Shown: positions 1-8,609, counted from the stretch's first letter. The stretch: 14,183 bases of DNA from Coemansia sp. RSA 922 (GCA_027577415.1 JANBQS010000638.1:1-14183); one strand, 5' to 3'. Numbers and translations are program-made. The notes: generated by a model from the sequence alone, not told the origin.

Positions 1-128
1 ATTTGTACGGTTAGCCGGCGGTGCTGGTGCTCAGGCTCGGATAGCTTTGCCTCGAATAGCCGTTTAAGCTCTAAAGCCCGTGTGCTCTTGCCACTCGACG
101 GGTATCCCGTCATCATAATCAGAGGCAT
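1..128 (-). CDS. KTI12: KTI12, Elongator-associated P-loop protein (N-terminus only)
   Basis: Reading the minus strand from the ATG at 128-126 gives 42 residues before the window ends. The protein opens MPLIMMTGYPSSGKSTRALE, matching the N-terminus of the KTI12 family: a Walker A P-loop (G8-YPSSGK-S15-T16) directly after a hydrophobic first strand, followed by a basic helix. KTI12 is an ATPase/tRNA-binding partner of the Elongator complex, needed for wobble-uridine modification of tRNA in the cytoplasm. The rest of the gene, including Walker B and the C-terminal tRNA-binding domain, lies beyond the left edge. The ATG is the natural start because family members begin within a few residues of the P-loop. 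It is transcribed away from SNW1, so the two share the 165 bp between them. The open frame is short, but the motif and its position are diagnostic. Confidence 0.88.
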   Translation of the reverse strand, partial: MPLIMMTGYPSSGKSTRALELKRLFEAKLSEPEHQHRRLTVQ

Positions 129-293
129 TTGAATAAAAAAAAATAAAAAAAGTCTATAGAAAAAAGTGGAACGTGAAGAGAAGAATTTTTCTTGTGTGAT
201 CTAGAGTCGTCTTTTTTTTCTTCAGTCAATATTTTTTTTACTCCACTAGACTTTTTTTTCTTCTTCTTTATTATAATATTTGCTATTTTAAAA
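129..293. promoter_or_regulatory. Shared divergent promoter region, KTI12/SNW1
   Basis: This 165-bp gap between the KTI12 and SNW1 start codons must hold the 5' leaders and core promoters of both genes. It carries an A-rich run near 134-150 and several T runs (about 209-218, 232-239, 251-258) on the plus strand. Such poly(dA:dT) tracts often exclude nucleosomes in fungal promoters. I see no convincing TATA box or named activator site. Its role as a bidirectional promoter is inferred from gene orientation. Confidence 0.6.
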
Positions 294-2003
294 ATGTCTT
301 CAATTTCACAGTTCCTACCTGAGCCAAAGCACACAACCAGCCGGCCAGACACAAAGGTCGAAGAGGTCAGCGATGTCCGGGAGCTCGTAGCCACAACGAC
401 AGATTCCGGTGCAATTCCAGAGTATGGACAGCGCGTTGGGTGGGTACCCAAGACAGCCGGCGACTTTGGCGGTGGCGGGGCATATCCTGAGATTCACGTC
501 CTCCAATATCCACTTGGAATGGGCAAGAAGCGAGCCGCCAAGGGCAACGCGCTGAGCAAGCAGGTAGATAGCGACGGCAATACCAGCTACTCGGCGTTGG
601 CGAACTTTGGACGGCGAGAGAACGAAACCGTGCACTCGCAATTCAAAGACCTTGTTCCCCTACGACAGCGCAAAGACTTTGACGAGGAGGACGCCATACC
701 GTTGCGGCCCGACGGCGAGGCGGTTCGTGAGGCGGCGGAGCGGACTAAACTGGCGCTGGATAAGATCACTAATTCGCGGGCGAATGACGGCAAAAAGGTA
801 GCACTGAATGGAATTGGACGCAGCGAGCCGACTTTTGTTCGGTACACGCCCGGAGCCCAGCCCGGCGCTGCATCCAACTCGGGCGCGGCGCAGCGGATAG
901 TCAGGGTTTCAGAGATGCCGCTGGATCCGATGGAGCCGCCCAAAGTCAAGCACCAGAAAAAGGCACGCGCTCCAGGGTCGCCGCCCGCCCCCGTCATGCA
1001 CTCGCCGCCGCGTAAGCTTACGGCAGAGGAGCAGAAGGAGTGGAGCATTCCGCCGTGCGTGTCGAACTGGAAGAATATCCACGGCTTTACCGTCTCCCTC
1101 GATAAGCGGCTGGCAACTGATGGCCGTGGCATGGAGGATCTCTCGGTCAGCGATGGCTTTGCCCGGCTGTCAGAGGCGCTGGTCTCGGCTGAATCGAATG
1201 CCCGTCGAGAGATCCAGGAGCGCGCGAATATTCAGCAGACTTTGGCAAGGCGCGAAAAGGACGCCAAGGAGGAGCGCCTGAGGATGCTTGCGCAGAAGGC
1301 TCGCGAAGAACGCGCTGCTGCTGCCACTCACTCGCGGGCTGATGCTGACAGCTATGTGGCGCCGCCCCTGGCCACTGAGGAGCCTCGCGAAGAGGCAAGG
1401 CCTGTGCGGCGTGATCCAAACCGTCGGGCTGCTGCGGACTTTTTCACGGAGACCGACAGTAAGCGGGGTCGCTCAGAGTCCCCTTCTCCCCATGATGGCG
1501 GGGAGAGGGATCGTGACGAGGTGCGGCGCGAGCGGCGCAAGCAGCATGAGCGCGAGATGCGGGCTGGTCGAATGGGCGCCGAGGGCAAGGCCAAGTACTC
1601 GCGTGCTGGCGAATCGCGCGACATCTCGGAGAAAATCGCTCTCGGGTTGGCTAAGCCCACTGCCGCGCGCGAGAGCCTCTATGACTCGCGGCTGTTCAAC
1701 CAGCCTAGCGCCTCCAACGCCGCGCTGCAGAACGAAGAGGCGTATAATCTGTATGACAAACCCTTGTTTGCTCAGCGTGCGCAGGGTGGCAATTACCGGC
1801 CCAAAGCCGAAGAGGGTGGCAATGTGCAGGAGGTCGAGCGGCTGATGGGTAGCGACCGGTTCGGCGCTGAGCTGCGAGCTCCATCCTCTTCGCAGAAGAA
1901 AGACTCTGGTCCTAGGTCTGGGCCCGTCGAGTTTGAAAAGGGCGATGTGTTTGGCATAGACGCGTTTGTTGGCGAAGCGAGGCGTCAGGACAAGGGCAAG
2001 TAG
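294..2003 (+). CDS. SNW domain protein (SNW1/SKIP/Prp45), spliceosome component
   Basis: The 569-residue protein is a full-length SNW/SKIP homologue (yeast Prp45, human SNW1), a nuclear NTC-related spliceosome subunit that also acts as a transcription co-regulator. Conserved blocks run in order. IPEYGQRVGW (41-50) and PEIHVLQYPLGMGKK (65-79) form the N-terminal signature. The name-giving S257-N258-W259 sits inside PPCVSNWKN, followed by LDKRLATDGRG. The next block, FARLSEAL (from 289) into a long charged helix to about 345, matches the family's basic helical arm. RDISEKIALG (442-451), YDSRLFNQ (463-470), YNLYDKPLF and the C-terminal VEFEKGDVFGIDAF (545-558) complete it. The ATG at 294 was chosen because the frame upstream lacks an ATG and would code a run of phenylalanines from the T-rich leader. 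The tail between 355 and 440 is rich in Arg, Glu, Ser and Ala, as is usual in the family. No intron is needed. Confidence 0.95.
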   Translation: MSSISQFLPEPKHTTSRPDTKVEEVSDVRELVATTTDSGAIPEYGQRVGWVPKTAGDFGGGGAYPEIHVLQYPLGMGKKRAAKGNALSKQVDSDGNTSYSALANFGRRENETVHSQFKDLVPLRQRKDFDEEDAIPLRPDGEAVREAAERTKLALDKITNSRANDGKKVALNGIGRSEPTFVRYTPGAQPGAASNSGAAQRIVRVSEMPLDPMEPPKVKHQKKARAPGSPPAPVMHSPPRKLTAEEQKEWSIPPCVSNWKNIHGFTVSLDKRLATDGRGMEDLSVSDGFARLSEALVSAESNARREIQERANIQQTLARREKDAKEERLRMLAQKAREERAAAATHSRADADSYVAPPLATEEPREEARPVRRDPNRRAAADFFTETDSKRGRSESPSPHDGGERDRDEVRRERRKQHEREMRAGRMGAEGKAKYSRAGESRDISEKIALGLAKPTAARESLYDSRLFNQPSASNAALQNEEAYNLYDKPLFAQRAQGGNYRPKAEEGGNVQEVERLMGSDRFGAELRAPSSSQKKDSGPRSGPVEFEKGDVFGIDAFVGEARRQDKGK

Positions 2004-2447
2004 AAAGGGGGGGGCTTGGCTATAAATACTAGATCTGTGGGCTTGGTCTATATTTGGATTTTTTTTGACAAGCAGGAAAATATTCCAAGGATGTTCTTTA
2101 GCATTCTCGGATACAAACACCATCATGGCCTTTTTTGCGCTCTTCAACCGCGTGGCGTGCAAGACAATCCCTGGCTGGTGGAAAAGTGGCAACGCTGTCT
2201 TTGTTTTTTTGGACCTTTGACTGGAACGGGAGGGGGGAGAAGGCATGATTGCAAAGAGCCCAACCTCTTTTTTTTTTTTTTTTCTCTTTTCTTCCCTTTT
2301 TTCGCTTTGACAAATTCAGCCATTATTCTTTTTCTTTTTCTTCTTTCTTTCTTCTCAAAACGTTCTTTACCTTCTTTTTCCACATATTCTTACAACTACT
2401 GTTTTTTTTTTCATCCACCCACAAACATATAACTTCTTTTCTCTCAA
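2004..2447. promoter_or_regulatory. Intergenic region with pyrimidine-rich leader of the copper ATPase
   Basis: These 444 bp hold the SNW1 3' end and the promoter and leader of the ATPase. From about 2262 to 2447 the plus strand is strongly C/T-rich: a run of about 17 T, then CTT-type repeats. This is typical of fungal core promoters and 5' leaders near transcription starts. At 2134-2140 is TTTGCGC, which resembles a Mac1-type copper-response site but is one short match and weak evidence. A 31-codon frame (2125-2220) with its own ATG lies upstream of the ATPase start. It could be an upstream ORF if transcription starts that far out. Confidence 0.5.
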
Positions 2448-5400
2448 ATGGCCGAGTTTGAACAGAGACATACGTGGTCAGTCCATGGCATGACATGCCA
2501 GTCGTGTGTACGCGCTATCAAGTCAGCACTGAGCGACGTATCAGGAGTGTTATCGGTCGAAGTTTCGCTTGAGGACGAGCAGGCGGTGGTGGAGATAGAT
2601 ACACAAACGGTGACAACAGCTGAAATCACAGAGGCTATCGAGGCATGCGGATTCGATGCACGCCTGGCAGACAGTGGGGGAGCATTGGTGCAGCTGGGGG
2701 TCCATGGAATGACGTGCCAGTCTTGCGTAAAGGCGATCAAGGGCGCCTTGGGCGGGTTGGCTGGTATCGAGTCAGTTGAAATCTCGCTGGAAGACGAGCG
2801 GGCTGACATCAACTATGACCCGCAAGTCGTCGTCGTGGCGGCTATTGTGAAGACCATTGAGGAGTGTGGGTTTGACGTGGATGATCCGCTGGAGGCCGTT
2901 GACTTGGAGGACTCGGTGGAGACGCTTACGACCAGAGAGTCCGAGCAGCCGCTACTACCACCCCAGGCCTCGGTGTCTAAGCTCAGGACCGAGGGCTCGG
3001 CTGTGGGCGGCTCGTTTTCGAGCGGCAAGTCTGGCGAGACGCTGGTGGTGGGCGACTCGGTGGTCAGTGCGCAGTTTGACGTGCGCGGCATGACGTGCTC
3101 ATCGTGTGTGGCGTCTATTGAGCGCGGGCTGGCGCGGCGTGCAGGCATTGTCGACGTCAGCGTGTCTCTGCTGGCGCAGCGTGCGACGATGCGGTTCGAC
3201 GGCGGCGTCACTACGGCGGCGGCAGTGGTGCAGTGGATCGAGGAGCTGGGGTTCGAGGCGTCGGTTGTTGATGCTGGGCGGGCGTCCAAGCTGGTCCTCA
3301 ATGTCTACGGCATGACGTGTGCGTCGTGTGTGGCGGCCATTGAGCGTGCTGTTGCCCGCGAGCCCGGCGTGGTGTCGGTGGCAGTCAGCCTGGCGCTGGA
3401 GACGGCGGCGATCGAGTACCGCAGCGCCGAGGTTGGCGTCAGGCGGCTGGTGGCGGTGGTGGAGGCGGCCGGCTTTGACGTGCTGGTGGCCGACGCGTCG
3501 CGCAGCAACACGCAGCTGGAGTCGCTGCAGCGGACGCGCGACATCCTGGCGTGGCGGCATCGGTTCTGGATGTCGCTGTGGTTCTCGATTCCCGTCATCC
3601 TCTTGGCCAAGGCGGCGCCGCATATTAAGCCGCTGGCGCCCATCGTCATGTGGCAGGTGCTGCCGGGGCTTCCGCTGGGCGCGCTGTGCCAGCTGCTGCT
3701 GACGACGCCGCTGCAGTTTGTCATTGGCGCCTGCTTCTACCGCAACGCCTTCAAGGCGCTGAGGCACGGCAATGCCAATATGGACGTGCTGGTGACGACG
3801 GGCACGTCGCTGTCGTACTTTTTCTCGCTGTTCATGCTGCTGTGGTCGGTCATCCATGGCCGCCACCCGCGCCCGCACTGCTTCTTTGAGGCGCCTGCCA
3901 TGCTGATCACCTTTGTGTCGCTGGGCCGCTACCTGGAGAACATGGCCAAGGGCAATGCGTCGGCTGCGCTGTCGACGCTGATGACGCTGACGCCGCCGCA
4001 GGCTACGCTGGTTGTCTACGACACGGCTACGGGGCATGTCGCCGAGGAGTCGCGTATTGCTACGGAGATGATCCAGGTCGGCGACCATCTGCGCGTCTTC
4101 CCCGGCGAGCGCATCCCGGCTGATGGCACGCTGGTGTTGGGCTCGTCGCAGGTCGATGAGTCTACCGTCACGGGCGAGGCGCTTCCTGTTTCCAAGACCG
4201 TCGGCTCGCAGCTCGTTGCGGGAACTGTCAACTCGACGGGCTCGTTTGTCATGGAGGCGTCGCGTGTTGGCGCCGACACTACGCTGGCGCAGATTGTGCA
4301 GCTCGTCGAGGACGCGCAGACGGCCAAGGCGCCTATCCAGGCATACGCCGACCGCGTGGCGCGCTACTTTGCGCCCTGCGTGCTGGCCATCTCGCTGCTG
4401 ACCTTCCTGGGCTGGGTCACTGTCGCCTACACTGGCCTTCCCAAGCCCCGCATGTTTGCTGCTGAGGCTGAGGAGACCGGTAGCTATATTGTCGGCTGCT
4501 TGAAGATCGCCGTGGCTGTTGTTGTTGTTGCCTGCCCCTGCGCTCTGGGCCTGAGCACGCCGACTGCTGTTATGGTCGGCACTGGTGTTGGTGCCCAGCT
4601 GGGTGTGCTGATCAAGGGCGGAGAGGCATTGGAGGCTGCTAGCCGCATCGACGTCGTCGTGTTTGACAAGACTGGGACTCTGACTAATGGCCGCCTGTCG
4701 GTGGCGGATATCGACTATGTGTCGGCTATCCGCGGCCGCCACTTGAGCCAGCGCGCCTTTGTCTTGCTCGCTGGCGCTGCCGAGTCTGGGTCTGAGCACC
4801 CGCTGGGCCGTGCTATCCACTCTTACGCGCTGTCGCTGCTCTCTGTCACGGGGCCCTCGCTGCCCGCGCTGGCTGTCGACTTTGACTCGGTTCCTGGTGC
4901 TGGCATCGGTTGCCATGTCACTCCGGATCTGGCTGCTGGCGCTGGCTCCTATGCGAGCGAGTTTGGCGCTGGCGCTGACGTGCTCGTTGGCAGCCTGGCC
5001 TTCTTGGAGAGCAAGGGCATCTCGGCGCCGGCCGACTTTGTCGCTGCAAAGTCTGGCCAGGAACGCTTGGGCCGGACCGTGGTCTTTGTCGCCCTGCATG
5101 GCGCGTTTGCTGGATGGCTGGCGCTCTCCGATGTGCTGCGTGCTGAGACTATCCCGGCGGTTGCTACCCTGCAGGCGATGGGCGTGGAGTGCGTCATGGT
5201 TACGGGCGACCAGCCATTGACTGCGCAGGCGGTTGCTGCCGAGTGTGGCATTCGCAGGGTCTATGCGGGCGTCTCGCCTGCGGGGAAGGCGGCTATCATA
5301 GGCCAGCTGCAGCAGGAAACGACGCTGGTGCGCGGCGGCGTGTTGCGGCGTAAGCGTCTGGTCAGTAAGCGTGTGGCTATGGTGGGCGATGGCGTTAACG

Positions 5401-6017
5401 ACGGCGCGGCGCTGGCGGCGGCGCAGGTGGGCATTGCCATGCGGTCTGGAACGGACGTTGCCATGGAGGCGGCTACCATGGTGCTGATGCGCGAGGACGT
5501 GACGGACGTCGTGGCGGCGCTGGATCTGTCCCGCACTATCTTCCGCCGCATCCAGTGGAACTACGTCTGGGCTAGTATCTACAATATGCTGGGCATTCCG
5601 CTGGCCATGGGCCTGTTCATGCCCCTGGGCGTCATGATGCCCCCGATGTTCGCGGGCCTTGCCATGGCTATGAGCTCGCTCAGTGTCATGGCCAGCAGCC
5701 TCCTGCTCAAGCTGTATAGAAAGCCTATCTGTCGTGCGCCCTCGGCTCCTGGCGCACTGCCGCTGCAGTTGTCGGAGGTGCAGATCCTTGCGGCGCCCCG
5801 CCAGAAGAAGGCTCGCCGCTCGGGCGACTTTGTAGTGGATCTGTCGGATACCCCGGGCTTTGACGGCGCGGTCGAGTTAGGCGTCATGTCGAGCGCTGAC
5901 TCGCTCTACGACGGTCGTCCCCAGTCTGATGGTTACTTTGGATTGGGCTCATCGTCGAACAACAGATATAAGCCATTGTCGCAGAATGGTCCGCCAGATG
6001 CTATATTCGCTATCTAA
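2448..6017 (+). CDS. P1B-type copper-transporting ATPase (Ccc2/ATP7-like), four metal-binding domains
   Basis: The 1189-residue protein pumps Cu(I) into the late-Golgi/secretory lumen at the cost of ATP, loading cuproenzymes such as multicopper oxidases (role known from Ccc2/ATP7). Four N-terminal HMA domains each carry GMTCxxC: cysteines 17/20, 90/93, 217/220 and 291/294. About eight membrane helices follow, near 373-393, 410-432, 447-469, 480-497, 637-661, 682-714, 1039-1060 and 1064-1090. The catalytic set is complete: TGE phosphatase loop (575-577), metal-site C696-P697-C698, phosphorylated Asp740 in DKTGT, the SEHPLG nucleotide-binding motif with His784, and the hinge GDGVNDG (980-986). 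The transport-site residues Tyr1045-Asn1046 and Met1075-Ser1076-Ser1077 in the last two helices fit copper specificity. A tail of about 100 residues follows the last helix. Yeast Ccc2 has two HMA domains, so four is expanded. The ATG at 2448 is the first in frame, and HMA1 begins within ten residues. Confidence 0.96.
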   Translation: MAEFEQRHTWSVHGMTCQSCVRAIKSALSDVSGVLSVEVSLEDEQAVVEIDTQTVTTAEITEAIEACGFDARLADSGGALVQLGVHGMTCQSCVKAIKGALGGLAGIESVEISLEDERADINYDPQVVVVAAIVKTIEECGFDVDDPLEAVDLEDSVETLTTRESEQPLLPPQASVSKLRTEGSAVGGSFSSGKSGETLVVGDSVVSAQFDVRGMTCSSCVASIERGLARRAGIVDVSVSLLAQRATMRFDGGVTTAAAVVQWIEELGFEASVVDAGRASKLVLNVYGMTCASCVAAIERAVAREPGVVSVAVSLALETAAIEYRSAEVGVRRLVAVVEAAGFDVLVADASRSNTQLESLQRTRDILAWRHRFWMSLWFSIPVILLAKAAPHIKPLAPIVMWQVLPGLPLGALCQLLLTTPLQFVIGACFYRNAFKALRHGNANMDVLVTTGTSLSYFFSLFMLLWSVIHGRHPRPHCFFEAPAMLITFVSLGRYLENMAKGNASAALSTLMTLTPPQATLVVYDTATGHVAEESRIATEMIQVGDHLRVFPGERIPADGTLVLGSSQVDESTVTGEALPVSKTVGSQLVAGTVNSTGSFVMEASRVGADTTLAQIVQLVEDAQTAKAPIQAYADRVARYFAPCVLAISLLTFLGWVTVAYTGLPKPRMFAAEAEETGSYIVGCLKIAVAVVVVACPCALGLSTPTAVMVGTGVGAQLGVLIKGGEALEAASRIDVVVFDKTGTLTNGRLSVADIDYVSAIRGRHLSQRAFVLLAGAAESGSEHPLGRAIHSYALSLLSVTGPSLPALAVDFDSVPGAGIGCHVTPDLAAGAGSYASEFGAGADVLVGSLAFLESKGISAPADFVAAKSGQERLGRTVVFVALHGAFAGWLALSDVLRAETIPAVATLQAMGVECVMVTGDQPLTAQAVAAECGIRRVYAGVSPAGKAAIIGQLQQETTLVRGGVLRRKRLVSKRVAMVGDGVNDGAALAAAQVGIAMRSGTDVAMEAATMVLMREDVTDVVAALDLSRTIFRRIQWNYVWASIYNMLGIPLAMGLFMPLGVMMPPMFAGLAMAMSSLSVMASSLLLKLYRKPICRAPSAPGALPLQLSEVQILAAPRQKKARRSGDFVVDLSDTPGFDGAVELGVMSSADSLYDGRPQSDGYFGLGSSSNNRYKPLSQNGPPDAIFAI

Positions 6018-6120
6018 TCAAGTTCCTTTTTTTTAATTCTATTAGATGACGTCTTTCTTTTTTTCTCTCTTTTTTTAAATGTATTTCCTCGTTTATATAT
6101 TCTGATTCTATATTTGTGTT
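6018..6120. promoter_or_regulatory. Short T-rich intergenic promoter with a CRE-like site
   Basis: Only 103 bp separate the ATPase stop from the ATG of the WD40 gene. The stretch has long T runs and, at 6047-6053, TGACGTC, which contains the ATF/CREB-type core GACGTC. A TATATAT-like string at about 6092-6100 lies only some 20 bp from the ATG, probably too close to act as a TATA box. Function of the TGACGTC site is inferred only from its sequence. Confidence 0.4.
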
Positions 6121-7887
6121 ATGAGTTCAAAGTCCCTACCGTGTACACATTTTGATACGCCGGAAGGTCGGTGGACATTAGCTTCTGAATTCACAACTGA
6201 AGACGCTGCCAATCAGTTCTTGCCGCATATTGGTCGCGATTCCGGAGCTGATGACCTATGTCTTGGAGCCAGTGGAACTGAAACACAACCTGTTAGTAAT
6301 GGCTCTAGCGGTATGAAGTTTAGCGCTGCTAGTTCGGCTATGGCTAGCGGCGGCCTGATGTTTGCTGATACGAGTCCGCAGGTCAGTTCGCGAGCTACCA
6401 GTGCTGTTACGGCTAGTATACCTAAATCGAACCTGCATATGCTGGCTAATAGGCCGACGCAGGTGTCTATATTCCGCGTTGCTGAGACCACTGCGATACC
6501 GCCTGCTGGCGATACTGGTGTTGAGGGAGTGTCTAATTCTTCTCCTTTGGGCGGCGGCGGCAGGGGTCATGGATTTAGACAGGGTCGGTCGTATTTGAGT
6601 AAGGCTGTGCTTGGCAGTAGTTCGGGTGCTTTGCAAAATCTTACTGGTACGCCGGTGGTTGGCACGGCTAGTAGTCAGAGCAATGGTGCTTCTGTGCATA
6701 GTAAAGGGATTGTTACGAAATCGACGTCGACTTTTGTTAGCCGGATAGTGACGAATGAGAATCTGGCGCGGTGGATAGTCGGAGATAACCAGCATTCGAC
6801 CTATCTTATGTTTAATGCTCCACGGTGTATGGCCTGGGTCGGGTTGCAGCCGGAGTGTAGCGGGGAGACACTGGCTAGATTCGACTTGGTGTCTAATACT
6901 CCTCTGTGTCATGACATTAACCAGTCGACGAGGGGCGAGAACCGGCTGGATATGGTCATGGGCTTTGTTCATGGGAATATTATCTGGTATGACCCGATTA
7001 GTGGCAAGTACGCGAGGCTGAATAAAAACTCTGGGTATACGCCGGCTATCGTCTGTGTCAGGTGGATTCCCGGTTCCGGGTCTCTGTTCATGGTGGGTAC
7101 GGATGATGGATGTGTTATGATCATGGATCGCACAAAGGAAGATTTTTGTGTGCCTGCTCTGGCACACTCCAATAGGCGTCTGACTATGGATGCGTTCGAG
7201 GTGGCTGGGTCGTTGAAACCAAAGTGTAATCCGGTGGCGTTTTGGAAACTGGGCGGTAGGCCGGTCACCTGTATTGCGTTTTCACCGGACGGTCAGCGTG
7301 TAGCTATTGGGTCAGAGGACGGCGGATTGCGGATTGTGGATTACCTGAATGAGATATTGGAGGACGTGTATTTATCGTATTTCGGCGGGTTCACTTGCTG
7401 CGCGTGGAGCGAGGACGGCAAGTATGTGGTTGCTGGAGGCAAAGACGATCTGATTACTGTGTGGAGCTTTTACGACCAGACCATTGTTGCTAGGTGTCAG
7501 GGTCATGAGTCCTGGGTCCGTGCGATTGCGTTTGACCCTGTGGGTCATGAGGACGAGAGCACGTATCGGTTTATGAGTGTGGCTGATGATGCGAAATTGT
7601 TGGTCTGGGACTTTTCACTGGCGGCGTTGCATCGACCTAGGGCGCCTTTGCATAGAGTGGAGGACGTGCATTTGAAGGGTTATGATGATGGACCGTCGGA
7701 TATCGTGCATCCGAGATTACCTAGGGCGGCGGTCGCTGTACTTCAGCCGTTGGTGGCTGTGGCTATTCATGACTCGCCAATATGTTCTTTGCAGTTTAGT
7801 CAGGATCTATTGGTTACGGCATGTCGGCGTGGTATTATCAAGGTGTGGAAAAGGCCGGCTACTTTTGACCTTTCGTCGTTTATTTGA
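6121..7887 (+). CDS. WD40-repeat protein of the CreC/WDR20/DMWD family
   Basis: The 588-residue protein has a Ser/Gly-rich, low-complexity N-terminal ~200 residues followed by WD40 blades. The family signature is IIWYDPISGKYARLNKNSG, from residue 287, followed by a blade with GTDDGCVMIMDRTKED. Further blades are PVTCIAFSPDG (381-391) with a following GSEDGGLRIVDYL, FTCCAWSEDGKYVVAGGKDD (from 424), GHESWVRAIAFDP (461-473), and a last one starting HDSPICSLQF (550-559) and ending GIIKVWKRP (571-579). This order and the WYDP block match Aspergillus CreC and animal WDR20/DMWD. These bind and activate a USP12/USP46-type deubiquitinase (CreB in fungi, where the pair relieves carbon catabolite repression). 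The partner is not in this window. The ATG at 6121 is the first in frame after the short intergenic gap. Whether it truly controls catabolite repression here is inference. Confidence 0.88.
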   Translation: MSSKSLPCTHFDTPEGRWTLASEFTTEDAANQFLPHIGRDSGADDLCLGASGTETQPVSNGSSGMKFSAASSAMASGGLMFADTSPQVSSRATSAVTASIPKSNLHMLANRPTQVSIFRVAETTAIPPAGDTGVEGVSNSSPLGGGGRGHGFRQGRSYLSKAVLGSSSGALQNLTGTPVVGTASSQSNGASVHSKGIVTKSTSTFVSRIVTNENLARWIVGDNQHSTYLMFNAPRCMAWVGLQPECSGETLARFDLVSNTPLCHDINQSTRGENRLDMVMGFVHGNIIWYDPISGKYARLNKNSGYTPAIVCVRWIPGSGSLFMVGTDDGCVMIMDRTKEDFCVPALAHSNRRLTMDAFEVAGSLKPKCNPVAFWKLGGRPVTCIAFSPDGQRVAIGSEDGGLRIVDYLNEILEDVYLSYFGGFTCCAWSEDGKYVVAGGKDDLITVWSFYDQTIVARCQGHESWVRAIAFDPVGHEDESTYRFMSVADDAKLLVWDFSLAALHRPRAPLHRVEDVHLKGYDDGPSDIVHPRLPRAAVAVLQPLVAVAIHDSPICSLQFSQDLLVTACRRGIIKVWKRPATFDLSSFI

Positions 7888-8104
7888 AGAATTTTTATTT
7901 ATAGTGATTTGGTGTGTATTGTATGGAAATTTGTTTAATACTATTTTGATGATTGGGGACATTGGAGCTACTTTTTTCTTCCAAAGTACTTGTTAAGTAG
8001 GATCCAAAAACTAGGTGGCCATGATACTCAAAAACTATTTGTGTTCTAGTGTTACTATGCGCTTTGGTACTTTTAGCCACTTCCATTTAACGCTAACTGG
8101 AGTA
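7888..8104. other. Convergent 3' region with an imperfect inverted repeat
   Basis: This gap lies between the 3' ends of the WD40 gene (plus) and small gene A (minus), so it holds both 3' UTRs. It contains an inverted repeat: GGCCATGATACTC at 8017-8029 and GAGTATCATAGCC at 8100-8112 pair at 12 of 13 positions around a 70-base spacer. The second arm overlaps the stop codon of gene A (8105-8107). It could fold in either transcript or be the remnant ends of a short element. I saw no target-site duplication. Confidence 0.4.
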
Positions 8105-8491
8105 TCATAGCCGGGCACCCCATCTTAAAACAATTTTATTAATTTCGTTTGATATTTCTTCTGGTGTAGCTGTCTCTTCTCCATTCCCAGTATAGGATGC
8201 TACCATTACTGTATGTGGAGGGGCATTGTCAAGTGTATAAGATCTAGTTAAAGTACCACGTACAACACGGTTGAAAAGATTATCGTGTGATGTGTCCATG
8301 GAAACCAAAACAATATTTACATTACTGACACTAGTGCATAATTTTTTCAACTCTTTCGTTTTGTCAGTACCTAAATCTCCTTCAAAATAGCATATAAACA
8401 GGTATTTCTTGTTAGAGCATGCATCTTTAGCATATTTGTGGATGGCATCAGTTATGATTAAAGCATTTGTTTCAGTAATGGCAGTAGGCAT
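8105..8491 (-). CDS. Small unrecognised protein A, array family (possible thioredoxin-like fold)
   Basis: A 128-residue protein with ATG at 8491-8489 and a TGA at 8107-8105. I do not recognise it by name. It belongs with genes B, C and D: it starts MPTAI as B and C start MPATI, has a helix (about 12-22), then strand YLFICYF (30-36), helix (42-53), strand NIVLVSM (59-65), a strand pair near 93-102 containing VMVASYTGNG, and a last helix EEISNEINKIV (111-121). That beta-alpha-beta-alpha-beta-beta-alpha order resembles a thioredoxin fold, but no CxxC is present: the three cysteines (25, 34, 52) are scattered. There is no signal peptide or membrane segment, so a cytosolic protein is likely. A TATA-like box lies about 110 bp upstream. 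It is the most diverged of the three left-hand copies. Expression and fold are unproven. Confidence 0.6.
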   Translation of the reverse strand: MPTAITETNALIITDAIHKYAKDACSNKKYLFICYFEGDLGTDKTKELKKLCTSVSNVNIVLVSMDTSHDNLFNRVVRGTLTRSYTLDNAPPHTVMVASYTGNGEETATPEEISNEINKIVLRWGARL

Positions 8492-8600
8492 ATTGGTATG
8501 TAAAAAAAAAATGTGGAATAAATAATAATGGTAAAAGAGAAAGGCGTCAATTCTGAAGGGGAAGAGCAGGCATCCACTTTTTAGTTGCAGTAAAAAGTAT

Positions 8601-8609
8601 CCTTTATAA
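8601..8609 (-). promoter_or_regulatory. TATA-like box of gene A
   Basis: On the minus strand this reads TTATAAAGG, 110-118 bp upstream of the gene A ATG, a spacing close to that of the TATA boxes of genes B, C and D (95-115 bp). It differs slightly from the ATATAAAAG of the other three. A palindromic CACGTG E-box lies 66 bp further upstream at 8675-8680. Confidence 0.5.

Noticed and set aside
192..293. In-frame 34-codon extension upstream of SNW1.
   Set aside because: It begins at TTG, encodes a Phe/Ile run from T-rich leader DNA, and SNW1 homologues start near the ATG at 294.
1473..2246. Minus-strand frame of 257 codons antisense to the SNW1 3' half.
   Set aside because: Shadow of the G/C-biased coding sequence plus T-rich intergenic DNA.
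2262..2440. Pyrimidine-rich tract as an intron branch/acceptor region.
   Set aside because: The ATPase reads from a good ATG at 2448 directly into HMA1, so an upstream coding exon is not needed.
3099..5099. Long minus-strand open frame of 666 codons antisense to the copper ATPase.
   Set aside because: It mirrors a gene with strong G/C third-position bias, which removes antisense stops; its product is Arg/Gln/His-rich with no domain.
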